A DNA stretch of 64,000 nt from Pedobacter cryoconitis (lineage in GTDB: Bacteria > Bacteroidota > Bacteroidia > Sphingobacteriales > Sphingobacteriaceae). Below the pieces are notes generated by a model, which was not told the origin of the DNA, made no database searches, and saw nothing but the letters and a program-made list of their open reading frames with translations. Positions 45,355 through 54,096 of the stretch are shown in pieces. The stretch is from contig NZ_JACHCE010000001.1 of NCBI RefSeq assembly GCF_014200605.1, forward strand, positions 124,001 to 188,000. The letters run 5' to 3'. Every line of letters starts with the position of its first letter. Within the stretch, counting starts at the first letter, position 1. Both the position numbers and the translations under genes were made by a program.

Positions 45355-45933
45355 ATGGAAAGTGAAATAAATATACTTAGTTCTATTATACAGCGCAGGC
45401 GGAGCATTTTCCCGCCAAGTTATACACAGGAAGAAATCCCTGAAGAATTGATCACCCGGGTATTGGAAAGTGCAAATTATGCACCTACGCATAAGTTAAC
45501 ACAGCCCTGGAGATTTATCGTTTACCGTAACGAAGGAAAACGTAAACTGGGTGAAGAACTGGCCCGCTTATATAAGCAGGAGACGCCAGCAGCGCAGTTT
45601 CTTCAAAAAAAGTATGAAGGAATAGTAGAGAAAGCAGTACAGTCCAGTTGTGTGATCGTACTTAATGCACAATTACATCCTGACCTTATCCCGGAATGGG
45701 AAGAAATCGCAGCTTTTGCCTGTGCAGTACAAAATATGGCATTAACTGCCGAAGCCCTGAAAATTGGCGCATACTGGAGTTCACCGGGCATGATCAGTCA
45801 GCTGAATGAATATCTGGAGTTAAAGCCAAACGAAAAATGTTTTGGTTTGTTTTATATGGGCTTTCATAATGAAGAGCCACGTCTGCCAAAACGTACGCCA
45901 ATGGCAGAAAAAGTGAGATGGATAAATGATTAA
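45355..45933 (+). CDS. Nitroreductase-family protein
   Basis: FMN-dependent oxidoreductase fold, 192 residues: RRRSIFPPSYTQEEIPEELI then ESANYAPTHKLTQPWRF, the FMN-binding region, and MALTAEALKIGAYWSSPG. Natural substrates of this branch are unknown; it resembles the YdjA-like nitroreductases. A -7 element TATTTTTG (45339-45346) lies 8 bases before the start. The next gene overlaps its stop. Confidence 0.9.
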   Translation: MESEINILSSIIQRRRSIFPPSYTQEEIPEELITRVLESANYAPTHKLTQPWRFIVYRNEGKRKLGEELARLYKQETPAAQFLQKKYEGIVEKAVQSSCVIVLNAQLHPDLIPEWEEIAAFACAVQNMALTAEALKIGAYWSSPGMISQLNEYLELKPNEKCFGLFYMGFHNEEPRLPKRTPMAEKVRWIND

Positions 45934-46387
45934 TATGGAAGGATTAAAAGCTAAATTATATCAGTCCTGTATGGATTTTATCCTGCAAAGGATAAATACT
46001 GCTGAAACTGCTTTACAACAAGCACAGGAAGCTAGTAATGATGATACAAAAAGCAGTGCGGGAGATAAGTTTGAAACTACAAGGGAGATGATGCAGCAGG
46101 ATATTGCCAGAAATAAAAACCTGTTGCTGGATGCCAATCAAAATTTACAGCTGTTAACTTCACTGGAAGAAACTGTACCTGGTGATGTGGTTAGAAATGG
46201 TGCACTTGTTTATACGTCTAACGGGATATTCTATATCAGTATCAGTGCAGGGCAATTGAAAGTGGATGAGCAATTGGTATTTGCTATTTCGGCTGTTTCT
46301 CCAATCGGACAATTGCTGATAGGCAAAAAAGAAGGTGAGTCTTTCAGTTTTAACAAAAACGAGTATACCATCAAAAAGATCGGTTAG
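45926..46387 (+). CDS. GreA-like coiled-coil protein (often mislabelled 3-oxoacyl-ACP synthase)
   Basis: 153 residues: an N-terminal coiled coil (about 10-85) and a C-terminal beta domain with PIGQLLIGKKEGESFSFN that matches the C-terminal FKBP-like domain of GreA/GreB. In Bacteroidetes similar proteins carry the misleading name 3-oxoacyl-ACP synthase; nothing here supports ketosynthase chemistry. It may interact with RNA polymerase. Start is 45926 (8-base overlap with the nitroreductase stop) or ATG 45935. Confidence 0.78.
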   Translation: MINMEGLKAKLYQSCMDFILQRINTAETALQQAQEASNDDTKSSAGDKFETTREMMQQDIARNKNLLLDANQNLQLLTSLEETVPGDVVRNGALVYTSNGIFYISISAGQLKVDEQLVFAISAVSPIGQLLIGKKEGESFSFNKNEYTIKKIG

Positions 46388-46411
46388 TCAGGAGATCTTT
46401 CAAATTTAATA

Positions 46412-46465
46412 TTTAAATAAAAATGGCCCCGGAATCAGACGATTTCGGGGCCATTTTTATTTAAA
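46412..46465. terminator. Bidirectional terminator with very long stem
   Basis: Arms of about 24 bases (centre ATGGCCCCG/CGGGGCCAT with one mismatch) between convergent genes, flanked by A and T runs. Confidence 0.9.
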
Positions 46466-46482
46466 ATACTTATCTATTTTAT

Positions 46483-47361
46483 TTAGAAACTATTTTTAAT
46501 GCTGTTGCTTAATGTTTTCGGAGTCCAGTAACCGCTGGCGATAATTCTTCTGATCGTAAATAACGGATCTTTCTCGTCACGTTTAGTGGATAGGATGAAG
46601 GCACTTTTAAATCCTCTTTTTTTCAATTCAGGAATAGCTTCCGGGTTCCATAAACCAAATGGATAAGCAAAGTGGTGGATGTTTTTACCAGTAATTGCTT
46701 CCAGGGTTTTAGTTGGGTTATCAATTTGAATTTCCCAGTCCTTACCCTGATATTTTTTTACGTTATGATGGTCCCAGGTATGTGAACCGATGTCATTTCC
46801 TTTATCTGAAAGATCTTTAACCTGTGCCTTGCTCATGTAGTTTGGTCTGCCTAAAGAAACGGTCATCACAAAGAAAGCGCCTTTGAAACCATATTTTCTC
46901 ATGGTTGGTTCAGCAATAGTATACTGATCCAGGTCTGTATCGTCAAAAGTTAATAAAATAGGTTTTGAGGGCAGTGGAGTACCATTGTTCAGGTAGTCAT
47001 ATAACTGATCCAGTAAAATAGTATGATAGCCACTATCTGCCAGCATTTTCATATGGCCTTTAAAAACATCAATAGGAATGATATAATCTTTAGCGGCTTT
47101 AGAATCTTTAGGTCTCCAGTCGCGGATCTGATGATAACATAATACCGGAACCTGTTTACGTGCCAGGATTGTTTTGGCATCAGCTACTTTGATTTTTGAA
47201 ATATCTACAGCTTTATTAGGTGCAGCAGGACCGGCGGGGGCCTGAGCTACGGTAGCAGTTGTATCTTTAACTTCTTCCTTTTTATTGTTTTGAGATTTGG
47301 ACTGGCAGCCTGCACTTAAAAATAATGCGGCAGCGGTCATGGTTAAAATATAATGTTTCAT
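46483..47361 (-). CDS. Polysaccharide deacetylase (NodB) lipoprotein, copy 2
   Basis: 292 residues, clearly paralogous to the protein at 42617: same VPVLCYHQIRDW, LLTFDDTDLDQY, IGSHTWDHHNV and AYPFGLW motifs and similar ending. Lipobox LFLSAGC puts the lipidated Cys near residue 19, followed by a Lys/Ala-rich linker. Likely a glycan deacetylase with different specificity or expression. Followed on minus by the intergenic terminator at 46412. Confidence 0.92.
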   Translation of the reverse strand: MKHYILTMTAAALFLSAGCQSKSQNNKKEEVKDTTATVAQAPAGPAAPNKAVDISKIKVADAKTILARKQVPVLCYHQIRDWRPKDSKAAKDYIIPIDVFKGHMKMLADSGYHTILLDQLYDYLNNGTPLPSKPILLTFDDTDLDQYTIAEPTMRKYGFKGAFFVMTVSLGRPNYMSKAQVKDLSDKGNDIGSHTWDHHNVKKYQGKDWEIQIDNPTKTLEAITGKNIHHFAYPFGLWNPEAIPELKKRGFKSAFILSTKRDEKDPLFTIRRIIASGYWTPKTLSNSIKNSF

Positions 47362-47420
47362 TAAGGTATTTTATGTGTGTTGCTAAATTAGGAAATCAAC
47401 TGACATTTTTTCTATTAAAT

Positions 47421-47460
47421 ACAAAAAAGGCCAGACAATATTGCCTGGCCTTTTTTGTAC
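47421..47460 (-). terminator. Terminator after the outer-membrane protein gene
   Basis: Hairpin AAAAAAGGCCAG-CAATATTG-CTGGCCTTTTTT with one mismatch, positioned after the minus-strand porin-like gene. Confidence 0.9.
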
Positions 47461-47485
47461 AAATTTTTTGTAGAGTATCTACATA

Positions 47486-48109
47486 CTATAAGTAGAACTG
47501 AACACCGATTTTTGGAGCGAAGAAGTTTGCGCCAATATCGAAAGATTTGTTGCTGTCAGCAAGTTTGTTACCGTTGTTATCTTTAAGAGAATTGTTGTTG
47601 TAGCTAATTCCTTGAACTGAAAACTCAATACCGAATTTTTTGCTTGGGAAGAATGCAAAACCTGGAGATAAAGCAACACCTACATTGCTGTATTTAGAAG
47701 TTTTTGTATAGTTATCACCATCAGTAGTAACTTTGTTGTTACCAAATGCCATTGGAACTGATAACTGTCCGAAGAATTTGAATGATTCATTGATACCTTT
47801 GTAGTAACGTGCAAATGGAGCAACTACAAATTCCTGAGTTTTTAATGCTGCGTTAGGTAAAAGTGTAGTAGCTTCATGAGATTTAGAGAAACCGTAACCA
47901 ATACCTGTACCAATTGCAAAGTTGTCAGAAACGAAGTATCCTACACTTGGAACGATATTAAATTTAGTATCTGCTTTTGGTGCACCGTTGTTTTTAGTTG
48001 AGTTGAATTCAACGTTACCACCTAACATGAATTTACCTTTTTCAGTTTGCGCCTGAGTTGTGAATGCTAATGCTGAAACTGCGATTAATGATAATAATAA
48101 TTTTTTCAT
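47486..48109 (-). CDS. Small outer-membrane beta-barrel (porin-like) protein
   Basis: 207 residues with a clear signal peptide (MKKLLLSLIAVSALAFTTQAQ region) and an OmpW/OprF-like eight-stranded barrel pattern: glycine- and aromatic-rich alternating strands (GYFVSDNFAIGTGIGYGF, VVAPFARYYKG) ending in a strand with C-terminal aromatic residues (GVQFYL). A structural outer-membrane or nonspecific pore role is likely. A sigma-54-like element lies about 70 bases upstream. The 389-base gap upstream of it separates it from the divergent GH130 gene. Confidence 0.87.
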   Translation of the reverse strand: MKKLLLSLIAVSALAFTTQAQTEKGKFMLGGNVEFNSTKNNGAPKADTKFNIVPSVGYFVSDNFAIGTGIGYGFSKSHEATTLLPNAALKTQEFVVAPFARYYKGINESFKFFGQLSVPMAFGNNKVTTDGDNYTKTSKYSNVGVALSPGFAFFPSKKFGIEFSVQGISYNNNSLKDNNGNKLADSNKSFDIGANFFAPKIGVQFYL

Positions 48110-48498
48110 TTTGTTGCTTTTTTAATTAATATTAAGCCAGAGTTTTTGTTTTTAGTATCTGACTATGTTTGTCATATAGTCAATAGCGGTGCCAAACAAA
48201 TATTTAGCATACGTACTGGAAATGGCGTTTTTCGTAAATGCTTATCCGATAGTAAGATAAAATGTTTTAGTTTTGCCTTTATTATTTTGTGATGACAATT
48301 AACAAAATGCTCACATTAAATTAACATTAAAATGAGCAGGACATTTTGACTTTCTTTGTTAGAATGTCAGTTTTTTTGGTGCCATTTCTGTCAGTTTTTG
48401 GGCAGGAATGAACAGGTGTTGGTAAGTTCTGGCACGGGGCCGGTAAAAAAAAACTAAATTCATTAAACCTTTATGGGGGTTTAAAACGTTATTTAATT
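48110..48498. other. Intergenic region between porin-like and GH130 genes
   Basis: 389 AT-rich bases with divergent promoters expected. I see a minus-strand sigma-54-like match at 48180-48195, oligo-T stretches, and no open frame of note. No operator-like inverted repeat was found. Confidence 0.5.
48180..48195 (-). promoter_or_regulatory. Sigma-54-like -24/-12 element
   Basis: Minus-strand TTGGCAC, 5 bases, then TTGA; the consensus is TGGCAC-N5-TTGC. The -24 half is exact and the -12 half has one mismatch. It points to the porin-like gene with a leader of about 60 nt. No enhancer site identified. Confidence 0.3.
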
Positions 48499-49992
48499 AT
48501 GAGACTATTAATAGAACGCAAACCGATAAAAGTCTATCCTGATCCTAAACGTGTTATTGCCAGATTCTTTTTTAATGGCGAGGAAAGAGCTAAAGAGGTA
48601 ATTAAGAGAGTTTTAACTTTATCTGACAAAGACGTTTTTGGCCTGATATCGCCAATTTTGCAGGAATATTCAAAGCGACACCGGAATATTACCAAAATTC
48701 TGGCACGTCACTGTAAGAAAATTAAGTACTGTATTGATGAGATGGAGATCGATTATGAGTCTCTAAGTAAATATCAGCGGCTTTTACTTGGCTCGTACTT
48801 TACACATGAGTATTCTATAGAATCGGCAGCTTTTTTTAATCCATCAGTAGTTGAAGACCCGGATCAGTCAGAACTTGTAGAAGGGGAGAAAAGATTAATC
48901 ATTAGTTTCAGGGCAGTAGGTGAGGGGCATATCTCATCTGTAGTCTTCAGGAGGGCCCTGATTGACAGTAATGGGAATATAACTGTCAATCCTTCGGGAA
49001 ATTATATTGACGAGGCAGAAGTAGTTCGTAATGCCGTATATAACAAGAAACTTTTTCTCAAAAGAGCTGCAGATGCCATGATTGATCAGAATATCCTGAA
49101 TGAGGTAGACTTAAAATTAGATGAAAAATTCGACTATGCTATCTTAAGAAGGGTTATTGTAGATTCTAAGAATCTTCAGACAGATGACCTGAAAAAGCTG
49201 GAATATGATAAAATACTTTGGTTATCAGATACCTATCATGAAATAAGCTTTTCCAGGGATACTGATATCTCTGACCGGGTGATCTTCCCTATATCAGAAT
49301 TTGAGCGTAAGGGAATCGAAGACGCACGTTTTGTCCGTTTTATTAAAGACGATGGATCGGTGATCTACTATGCCACTTACACTGCATTTGACGGGGCAAT
49401 GATCCTTCCTAAATTATTACAGACAACAGATTTTTATGATTTTAAAGTCAGCCCGCTTCATGGGGCAGGGGCACAAAATAAAAACCTGGCACTCTTTCCC
49501 CGCAAAATTAACGGGAAATATGCCATGATGTCAAGAATAGACGGCTGGAATAACTACCTGATGTACTCTGATAAGCTTACCGTATGGGATCATCCTGTTA
49601 AATTACAGCAGCCACAGTTTCCATGGGAATTTATTCAGATCGGTAATTGCGGGTCTCCAATAGAGACAGAAGCAGGCTGGCTGATCATCACACATGGAGT
49701 GGGCCCAATGCGCAGGTACTGTCTGGGCGCGAGTTTACTTGATCTGGAAGATCCTTCTAAAGAGATTGGCAGGCTGACAGAGCCTCTGGTGATCCCTAAC
49801 AATGATGAAAGAGAAGGTTATGTACCTAATGTGCTTTATTCCTGCGGATCAATTATTCATAATGGTGAATTAATTATCCCTTATGGCTTATCTGACTATT
49901 GTTCTTCTTTTGCTTCGGTGAAAATTGATTTACTGCTCGCCAAACTGTTAAGTTCAGCGAGTGAGCGTGCAGCTGATGCAGACATTTTATAA
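48499..49992 (+). CDS. GH130-family glycosidase/phosphorylase
   Basis: 497 residues resembling GH130 (mannoside phosphorylases/mannosidases): an N-terminal extension of about 150 residues, then a five-bladed propeller with GIEDARFVRF, HGAGAQNKNLALFPRKINGKY, SRIDGWNNYLMYS and ITHGVGPMRRYCLGASLLDLEDP. GIEDAR and the Asp/Arg near the end are the family pattern. Whether it acts by phosphorolysis or hydrolysis is not clear. It converges with two glycosyltransferases and shares its stop codon region (TTATAA) with the first of them. Confidence 0.88.
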   Translation: MRLLIERKPIKVYPDPKRVIARFFFNGEERAKEVIKRVLTLSDKDVFGLISPILQEYSKRHRNITKILARHCKKIKYCIDEMEIDYESLSKYQRLLLGSYFTHEYSIESAAFFNPSVVEDPDQSELVEGEKRLIISFRAVGEGHISSVVFRRALIDSNGNITVNPSGNYIDEAEVVRNAVYNKKLFLKRAADAMIDQNILNEVDLKLDEKFDYAILRRVIVDSKNLQTDDLKKLEYDKILWLSDTYHEISFSRDTDISDRVIFPISEFERKGIEDARFVRFIKDDGSVIYYATYTAFDGAMILPKLLQTTDFYDFKVSPLHGAGAQNKNLALFPRKINGKYAMMSRIDGWNNYLMYSDKLTVWDHPVKLQQPQFPWEFIQIGNCGSPIETEAGWLIITHGVGPMRRYCLGASLLDLEDPSKEIGRLTEPLVIPNNDEREGYVPNVLYSCGSIIHNGELIIPYGLSDYCSSFASVKIDLLLAKLLSSASERAADADIL

Positions 49993-50988
49993 AATCTGAT
50001 GGTAAAGGCTGAGATAATCCTTTACCATTTTTTCTTTTGAAAACCTTTGTTTCGCCTGGGTGTGACAGTACATTCTGTCAATCCCGGCTATTTTTGTAAC
50101 CGCTTCAACCGCTTCTTCTACATTACTGACCAGAAAACCAGTCTTCCCGTGCTCAATCAGTTCTGGCATTGAACCTCTGTTAAAGGCAATAACAGGGGTG
50201 CCACATAATAAAGCTTCTGCTACACTCAGTCCAAAAGGCTCTTCAAAATTGATAGGATGCAGTAAAGCTGATGCATTTTTTAACAGTTCATTTCGCTGTT
50301 GTGGTCCTGCAGAGCCCATAAATACAATGTCTTCACTTAAATATGGTTCTACCTCTTCCTTATAATAGCGTTCGTCCTGGATAATCCCTGCAATTAAAAG
50401 CCTTCTTTTACTTTTCAGGGCAATATGTATGGCTTCCGCTGTTCCTTTATCCGGATGGACCCTTCCAAAAAATAAGAGGTAATCATCGGCAGCTGCATTG
50501 AACTGAAAATCTTCGGCAGCAATACCATTATATACTGTCCCCAGATAATGAAGTAATGGATGGCGGTTTGCATTACTGATGGAGACATAATGATTATGCC
50601 GGTTATACTTTTGATAAACCTGAACTATCTTTTCTGAAGAAAACCCATGAATAGTAGTTAATACCGGCGGGCGGATTAAACCAGAATAACTTAAAGGCAG
50701 GAAGTCAAAATGATTGTGGATCAAATCAAAATCATCTGCCTGCTCCATCAGGTTGCTGATATGAAGACATTCGATTACTTTGGCATCCTGGTTACGGTCT
50801 TCTTCATAACCTGTTTTAATAACACTTCTTAATTGTGCTGAGGTTATAGAATCACCGGTGGCAAATAAAGTCACTTCTATACCCGCATCATGTAAGCCTT
50901 CCGTTAAATTGGAGGCCATTTGTTCCCAGGGGCCATAATGGCGTGGAGGTGTTCTCCATGCCACAGGCGATAAAACAGCTATTTTCAT
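49987..50988 (-). CDS. GT4-family glycosyltransferase
   Basis: 333 residues, GT-B fold: MKIAVLSPVAWRTPPRHYGPWE at the N-terminus and the GT4 donor site LLFFGRVHPDKG, then NFEEPFGLSVAEALLCGTPVIAFNRGSMPELI. Retaining enzyme using an NDP-sugar; donor and acceptor unknown. It lies 3 bases after the next gene's stop on the same strand. The stop overlaps the convergent GH130 stop by six bases. Likely part of a surface or storage glycan pathway with its neighbours. Confidence 0.9.
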   Translation of the reverse strand: MKIAVLSPVAWRTPPRHYGPWEQMASNLTEGLHDAGIEVTLFATGDSITSAQLRSVIKTGYEEDRNQDAKVIECLHISNLMEQADDFDLIHNHFDFLPLSYSGLIRPPVLTTIHGFSSEKIVQVYQKYNRHNHYVSISNANRHPLLHYLGTVYNGIAAEDFQFNAAADDYLLFFGRVHPDKGTAEAIHIALKSKRRLLIAGIIQDERYYKEEVEPYLSEDIVFMGSAGPQQRNELLKNASALLHPINFEEPFGLSVAEALLCGTPVIAFNRGSMPELIEHGKTGFLVSNVEEAVEAVTKIAGIDRMYCHTQAKQRFSKEKMVKDYLSLYHQIL

Positions 50989-50991
50989 TGA

Positions 50992-53265
50992 TTAAGCCTC
51001 TTCTTTAATTTTTGCAACCTCAGGTTTATCACTATACTCATATTCGAACTCCAGTGATTTCAGGATCACCAGATGTGAAATCCAATAGGCTAAGGTACTT
51101 TCTGCTCCCTGATTTCTATTTACCCCGGAGTTTTGCAGTCCATCCCCGCAGCCTTTGGTTTCATAATCATACAGTGGAAGTCTTAAACTGTTTTCGCCTA
51201 AGAACCATTGATAACTTAAATACATTTGTCTGATGTATTTTAAATCGTGTGTGATCTCATAGGCTTTGAAATATAATAAGACAATTGCCATGGTTTCGAT
51301 AGCCTGCTGATCATATAAGGCCATTTCTTTTCCTTCGAATAACCAGCCGTCATTACCTACCGGATTTAAATAACCTTTGTCCAGTGTTTTGGAGGTAAGA
51401 AATTCCATACTTTCCAATCCTATGGCCAAAGAATCCTGATCTTGTGTAGTCTCGTAATGACAAAGCAGCGCTAAAGGTAAAATTGCATTGTCATAGGTCA
51501 TTTTTTCTTCAAACCAATACCACTTTTCTCTTTTATTAGCTTTATAGGCAGCTTTCAATGGCAGGGCAAGATTATTGAGTTCATTAATGATATGTTCATC
51601 ATAAGGATGGGCTTTTAAAAAACTGCTTAACCCGATCATCGTATTAGCTATACCTCTTAAATGCTGAAGTTTACTAAAATGAGGGATAGATTTGATAAAC
51701 AGTTCCGTAGCAAATTCTCTATAAGAATTATTAGGTGCATTATTAATCAGATAGCCTAATGCCCAGATTGTTCTGCCAAAGGAGTCTTCTGAGCCTACTT
51801 CATCCAGATATTCTCTTTTGAAACTCAGGAAGTTTCTGAAATTTCCGTCATCGCACTGCATATACTGGATATAACTGAGGTAGACAGGTAATAATTCGAG
51901 CGCTGTTTTATTCTTATTTTGCTGCCAGGCCAGAATAACCATAATCAGGGCGCGGGAATTATCATCCAGACAGTATCCTTCTTTTAGATTGGGTATACCG
52001 TATTTTGCATGTTGAACTATGCCTGTATCATCTGTTAATCTTTTGATATGTGCCATGCTAAAAGCAGGCATCATATCGGGATCTATGATAGGTTTAATTT
52101 CTTCCTTGGCCTGGTTAGCATAAAGGATAGCTTCTTTTAGAGTTTCAATGAAAACATTGCCCGTTGTTGGCCAGCGTAAATGCAAACCATAATTGTAAGC
52201 ATTGTTTTTGAGCTCTTTAAGCTGCTGCTGATCCGCAAATAAGTCATTGACAATTTCGGCTAAGTTATCTGAATCTTTAAAATCGAATATTCTGCCGCGG
52301 TTATCTGCCAGTAATTCCTGTGCATGCCAGTAGGGGGTAGATATTACTGCCGCTCCGGCACCTATGGCATAAGACAAGGTACCACTGGTAATTTGTGCTT
52401 CATTCAGATAGGGCGTAATGTACATATCTGCAGCAGTCAGGTAATCGTATAATTCTTCTTCTGAAACAAACTTATTGATAAAGATAAGATGCTGCTCTAC
52501 GTTTAGCTTTTTTGCAAGACGTTTCAGGTTATCTCTGTACTCTTCTCCCGAATTCCTGATCACGCCAGGGTGGGTGGTTCCTAAAATAGCATACAATACG
52601 TCCGGGTTTTTCTCTGCTATTTTAGGTAATGCCTGAATGACTGTTTCTAATCCTTTATTTCTGCTGATCAGACCAAAGGTGAACAGCACTTTTCTATTCT
52701 TAAAAACAGGTGAGTTTTTGATCAGATTGTTTTCTTTAGGCTCCAGATCCGGTACGCCGTGTTCAATAAGTTTAATCTTATCTTCTGATATCCCATAGAT
52801 ACTAGTCAGAAAACTGACAGCCCTGTTGCTCATCACGACAATTTTTGAAGAGTACTTTGCAATTTCCCTGATAATGGTCAGCTGCATGTACGAAGGATCT
52901 TTAAGTATTGTATGGAGAATAGTGATCAGAGGTTTTTGTAAACGGGCTATTAAGGGTAAGATATATACACCATTATCGCCACCATAAATACCAAATTCAT
53001 GTTCTAATATGCATACATCCGTTAAACTGGTGTTTATATAGTCTGCTGCCCTGATATAATCTTTTTGATTGTCCTGTCTGATAATATACTTGACCTCGGG
53101 AGGATATTCGTAAGTTGTCAGATCTTCGGAATCTGTCATCGCAACTACAAAGCTGTCTTCAGATACGGCTTCTGTATGATGACCAATCGCTTTTAAAAGA
53201 TTATTATTGAATGTAGCAATACCACATTCGCGCGGAGGGTAAGTAGATATATAGGCTATTTTCAT
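50992..53265 (-). CDS. Fusion: GT4 glycosyltransferase plus alpha/alpha-toroid domain
   Basis: 757 residues. Residues 1 to about 380 form a GT-B glycosyltransferase (YISTYPPRECGIATFNNNLL, FTFGLISRNKGLETVIQAL, ITPYLNEAQITSGTLSYAIGAG). The remaining 370 residues are helix-rich and resemble the (alpha/alpha) toroids of glycoside hydrolases (DDNSRALIMVILAW, DEVGSEDSFGRTIWALGYLI, NVGNDGWLFEGKEMALYDQQAI-like segments, QNSGVNRNQGAESTLAYW). The acidic residues could be catalytic, so it may build and trim one glycan. First gene of the pair with the 333-aa transferase. Confidence 0.85.
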   Translation of the reverse strand: MKIAYISTYPPRECGIATFNNNLLKAIGHHTEAVSEDSFVVAMTDSEDLTTYEYPPEVKYIIRQDNQKDYIRAADYINTSLTDVCILEHEFGIYGGDNGVYILPLIARLQKPLITILHTILKDPSYMQLTIIREIAKYSSKIVVMSNRAVSFLTSIYGISEDKIKLIEHGVPDLEPKENNLIKNSPVFKNRKVLFTFGLISRNKGLETVIQALPKIAEKNPDVLYAILGTTHPGVIRNSGEEYRDNLKRLAKKLNVEQHLIFINKFVSEEELYDYLTAADMYITPYLNEAQITSGTLSYAIGAGAAVISTPYWHAQELLADNRGRIFDFKDSDNLAEIVNDLFADQQQLKELKNNAYNYGLHLRWPTTGNVFIETLKEAILYANQAKEEIKPIIDPDMMPAFSMAHIKRLTDDTGIVQHAKYGIPNLKEGYCLDDNSRALIMVILAWQQNKNKTALELLPVYLSYIQYMQCDDGNFRNFLSFKREYLDEVGSEDSFGRTIWALGYLINNAPNNSYREFATELFIKSIPHFSKLQHLRGIANTMIGLSSFLKAHPYDEHIINELNNLALPLKAAYKANKREKWYWFEEKMTYDNAILPLALLCHYETTQDQDSLAIGLESMEFLTSKTLDKGYLNPVGNDGWLFEGKEMALYDQQAIETMAIVLLYFKAYEITHDLKYIRQMYLSYQWFLGENSLRLPLYDYETKGCGDGLQNSGVNRNQGAESTLAYWISHLVILKSLEFEYEYSDKPEVAKIKEEA

Positions 53266-53358
53266 TGATGTAAATTTGCTTTTAAGGTTTATTATGCTAT
53301 TGTACGAGATAGATTTTTGAATGTTTTTGTAAAAAAGAATTATCTTGTATAAAAGCTT

Positions 53359-53388
53359 AACAAAAACATAGAATTGTATGTTTTTGTT
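53359..53388. repeat. AT-rich inverted repeat upstream of the fusion glycosyltransferase
   Basis: AACAAAAACATA and TATGTTTTTGTT are perfect 12-base arms around a 6-base loop. It may be an operator or a weak terminator. It lies between the glycosyltransferase and FUSC genes on the same strand. Confidence 0.55.
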
Positions 53389-53470
53389 TAATTTTTACTT
53401 TTATTGGAACAGATTTCTCGTCAAAAAGTGGAACTTAAGTCCTTTCTATCTTAGAAAGCAAAATTTTGGG

Positions 53471-53962
53471 TTATTGTTTTGAATATTTCTTGCTAATGAG
53501 CAGATTAAACAATAATGTGACACCAAGAGCCACTAAACAGCCTGTAACTACACAGGATACCCTCTCCAGAGCTACATACCAGTGTTTTTCCGTCTCTTCT
53601 TGCAGGGTAATGATGACTACAGCAGCTAAAGCAGATTTTAAGGTATTGGTCATGCGGAGAGAAATGCCAATAAATATAGTTAAGACTACACCCAGGCACA
53701 GGATGACAAGATTGGGAAGGTGTACCGGATATAAGCAGATACCGGCCGCACAGCCAATCATATTTGCTTTCATTCTGTCATAAGCCAGTGTATTACTGTT
53801 ATCAGGAGATAAAGATACAACTACAGAAACCAGTGACCAGTAAAAGGGGTATTGGGGGAAGTATTTATAGAGTGCATAACAAATGATAACTCCAGTCAGA
53901 CATTTGAACAGATAAATGAAATTGGTCTGATAAGCCTCTTTGTTTATTTCTATTTTGTTCAT
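53471..53962 (-). CDS. FUSC-like membrane protein
   Basis: 163 residues with four to six hydrophobic segments: FKCLTGVIICYALYKYFPQYPFYWSLVSVVVSLSPDNSNTL then RMKANMIGCAAGICLYP, a pattern of the fusaric acid resistance/aromatic acid exporter superfamily (short FUSC_2 form). Much shorter than full exporters, so a half-size unit or other function is possible. It is between the fusion GT and clpB, with no clear operon. Confidence 0.7.
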   Translation of the reverse strand: MNKIEINKEAYQTNFIYLFKCLTGVIICYALYKYFPQYPFYWSLVSVVVSLSPDNSNTLAYDRMKANMIGCAAGICLYPVHLPNLVILCLGVVLTIFIGISLRMTNTLKSALAAVVIITLQEETEKHWYVALERVSCVVTGCLVALGVTLLFNLLISKKYSKQ

Positions 53963-54001
53963 CCTGGATCTTTACTTGAATCATCTGCAGGCGCAATTTA
54001 G

Positions 54002-54075
54002 CAAAAAAAAAAACATGCTGGCCTTATCTATAATAACTGCATTGAAGCAGGATATTTATTCTAAGACCAGCATGT
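54002..54075 (-). terminator. Branched terminator after clpB
   Basis: ACATGCTGG (54013-54021) pairs with CCAGCATGT (54067-54075), extended by four more pairs, around a loop of about 35 bases that contains its own hairpin CTGC/GCAG. On minus it is followed by a run of 11 T. Unusually large and branched for a terminator. Confidence 0.75.
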
Positions 54076-54096
54076 GCTGTTTATATGAATTGCTTA

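Noticed and set aside
48430-48444. Plus-strand TGGCAC as a sigma-54 promoter for the GH130 gene
   Set aside because: The -12 part reads CGGT where TTGC is needed.
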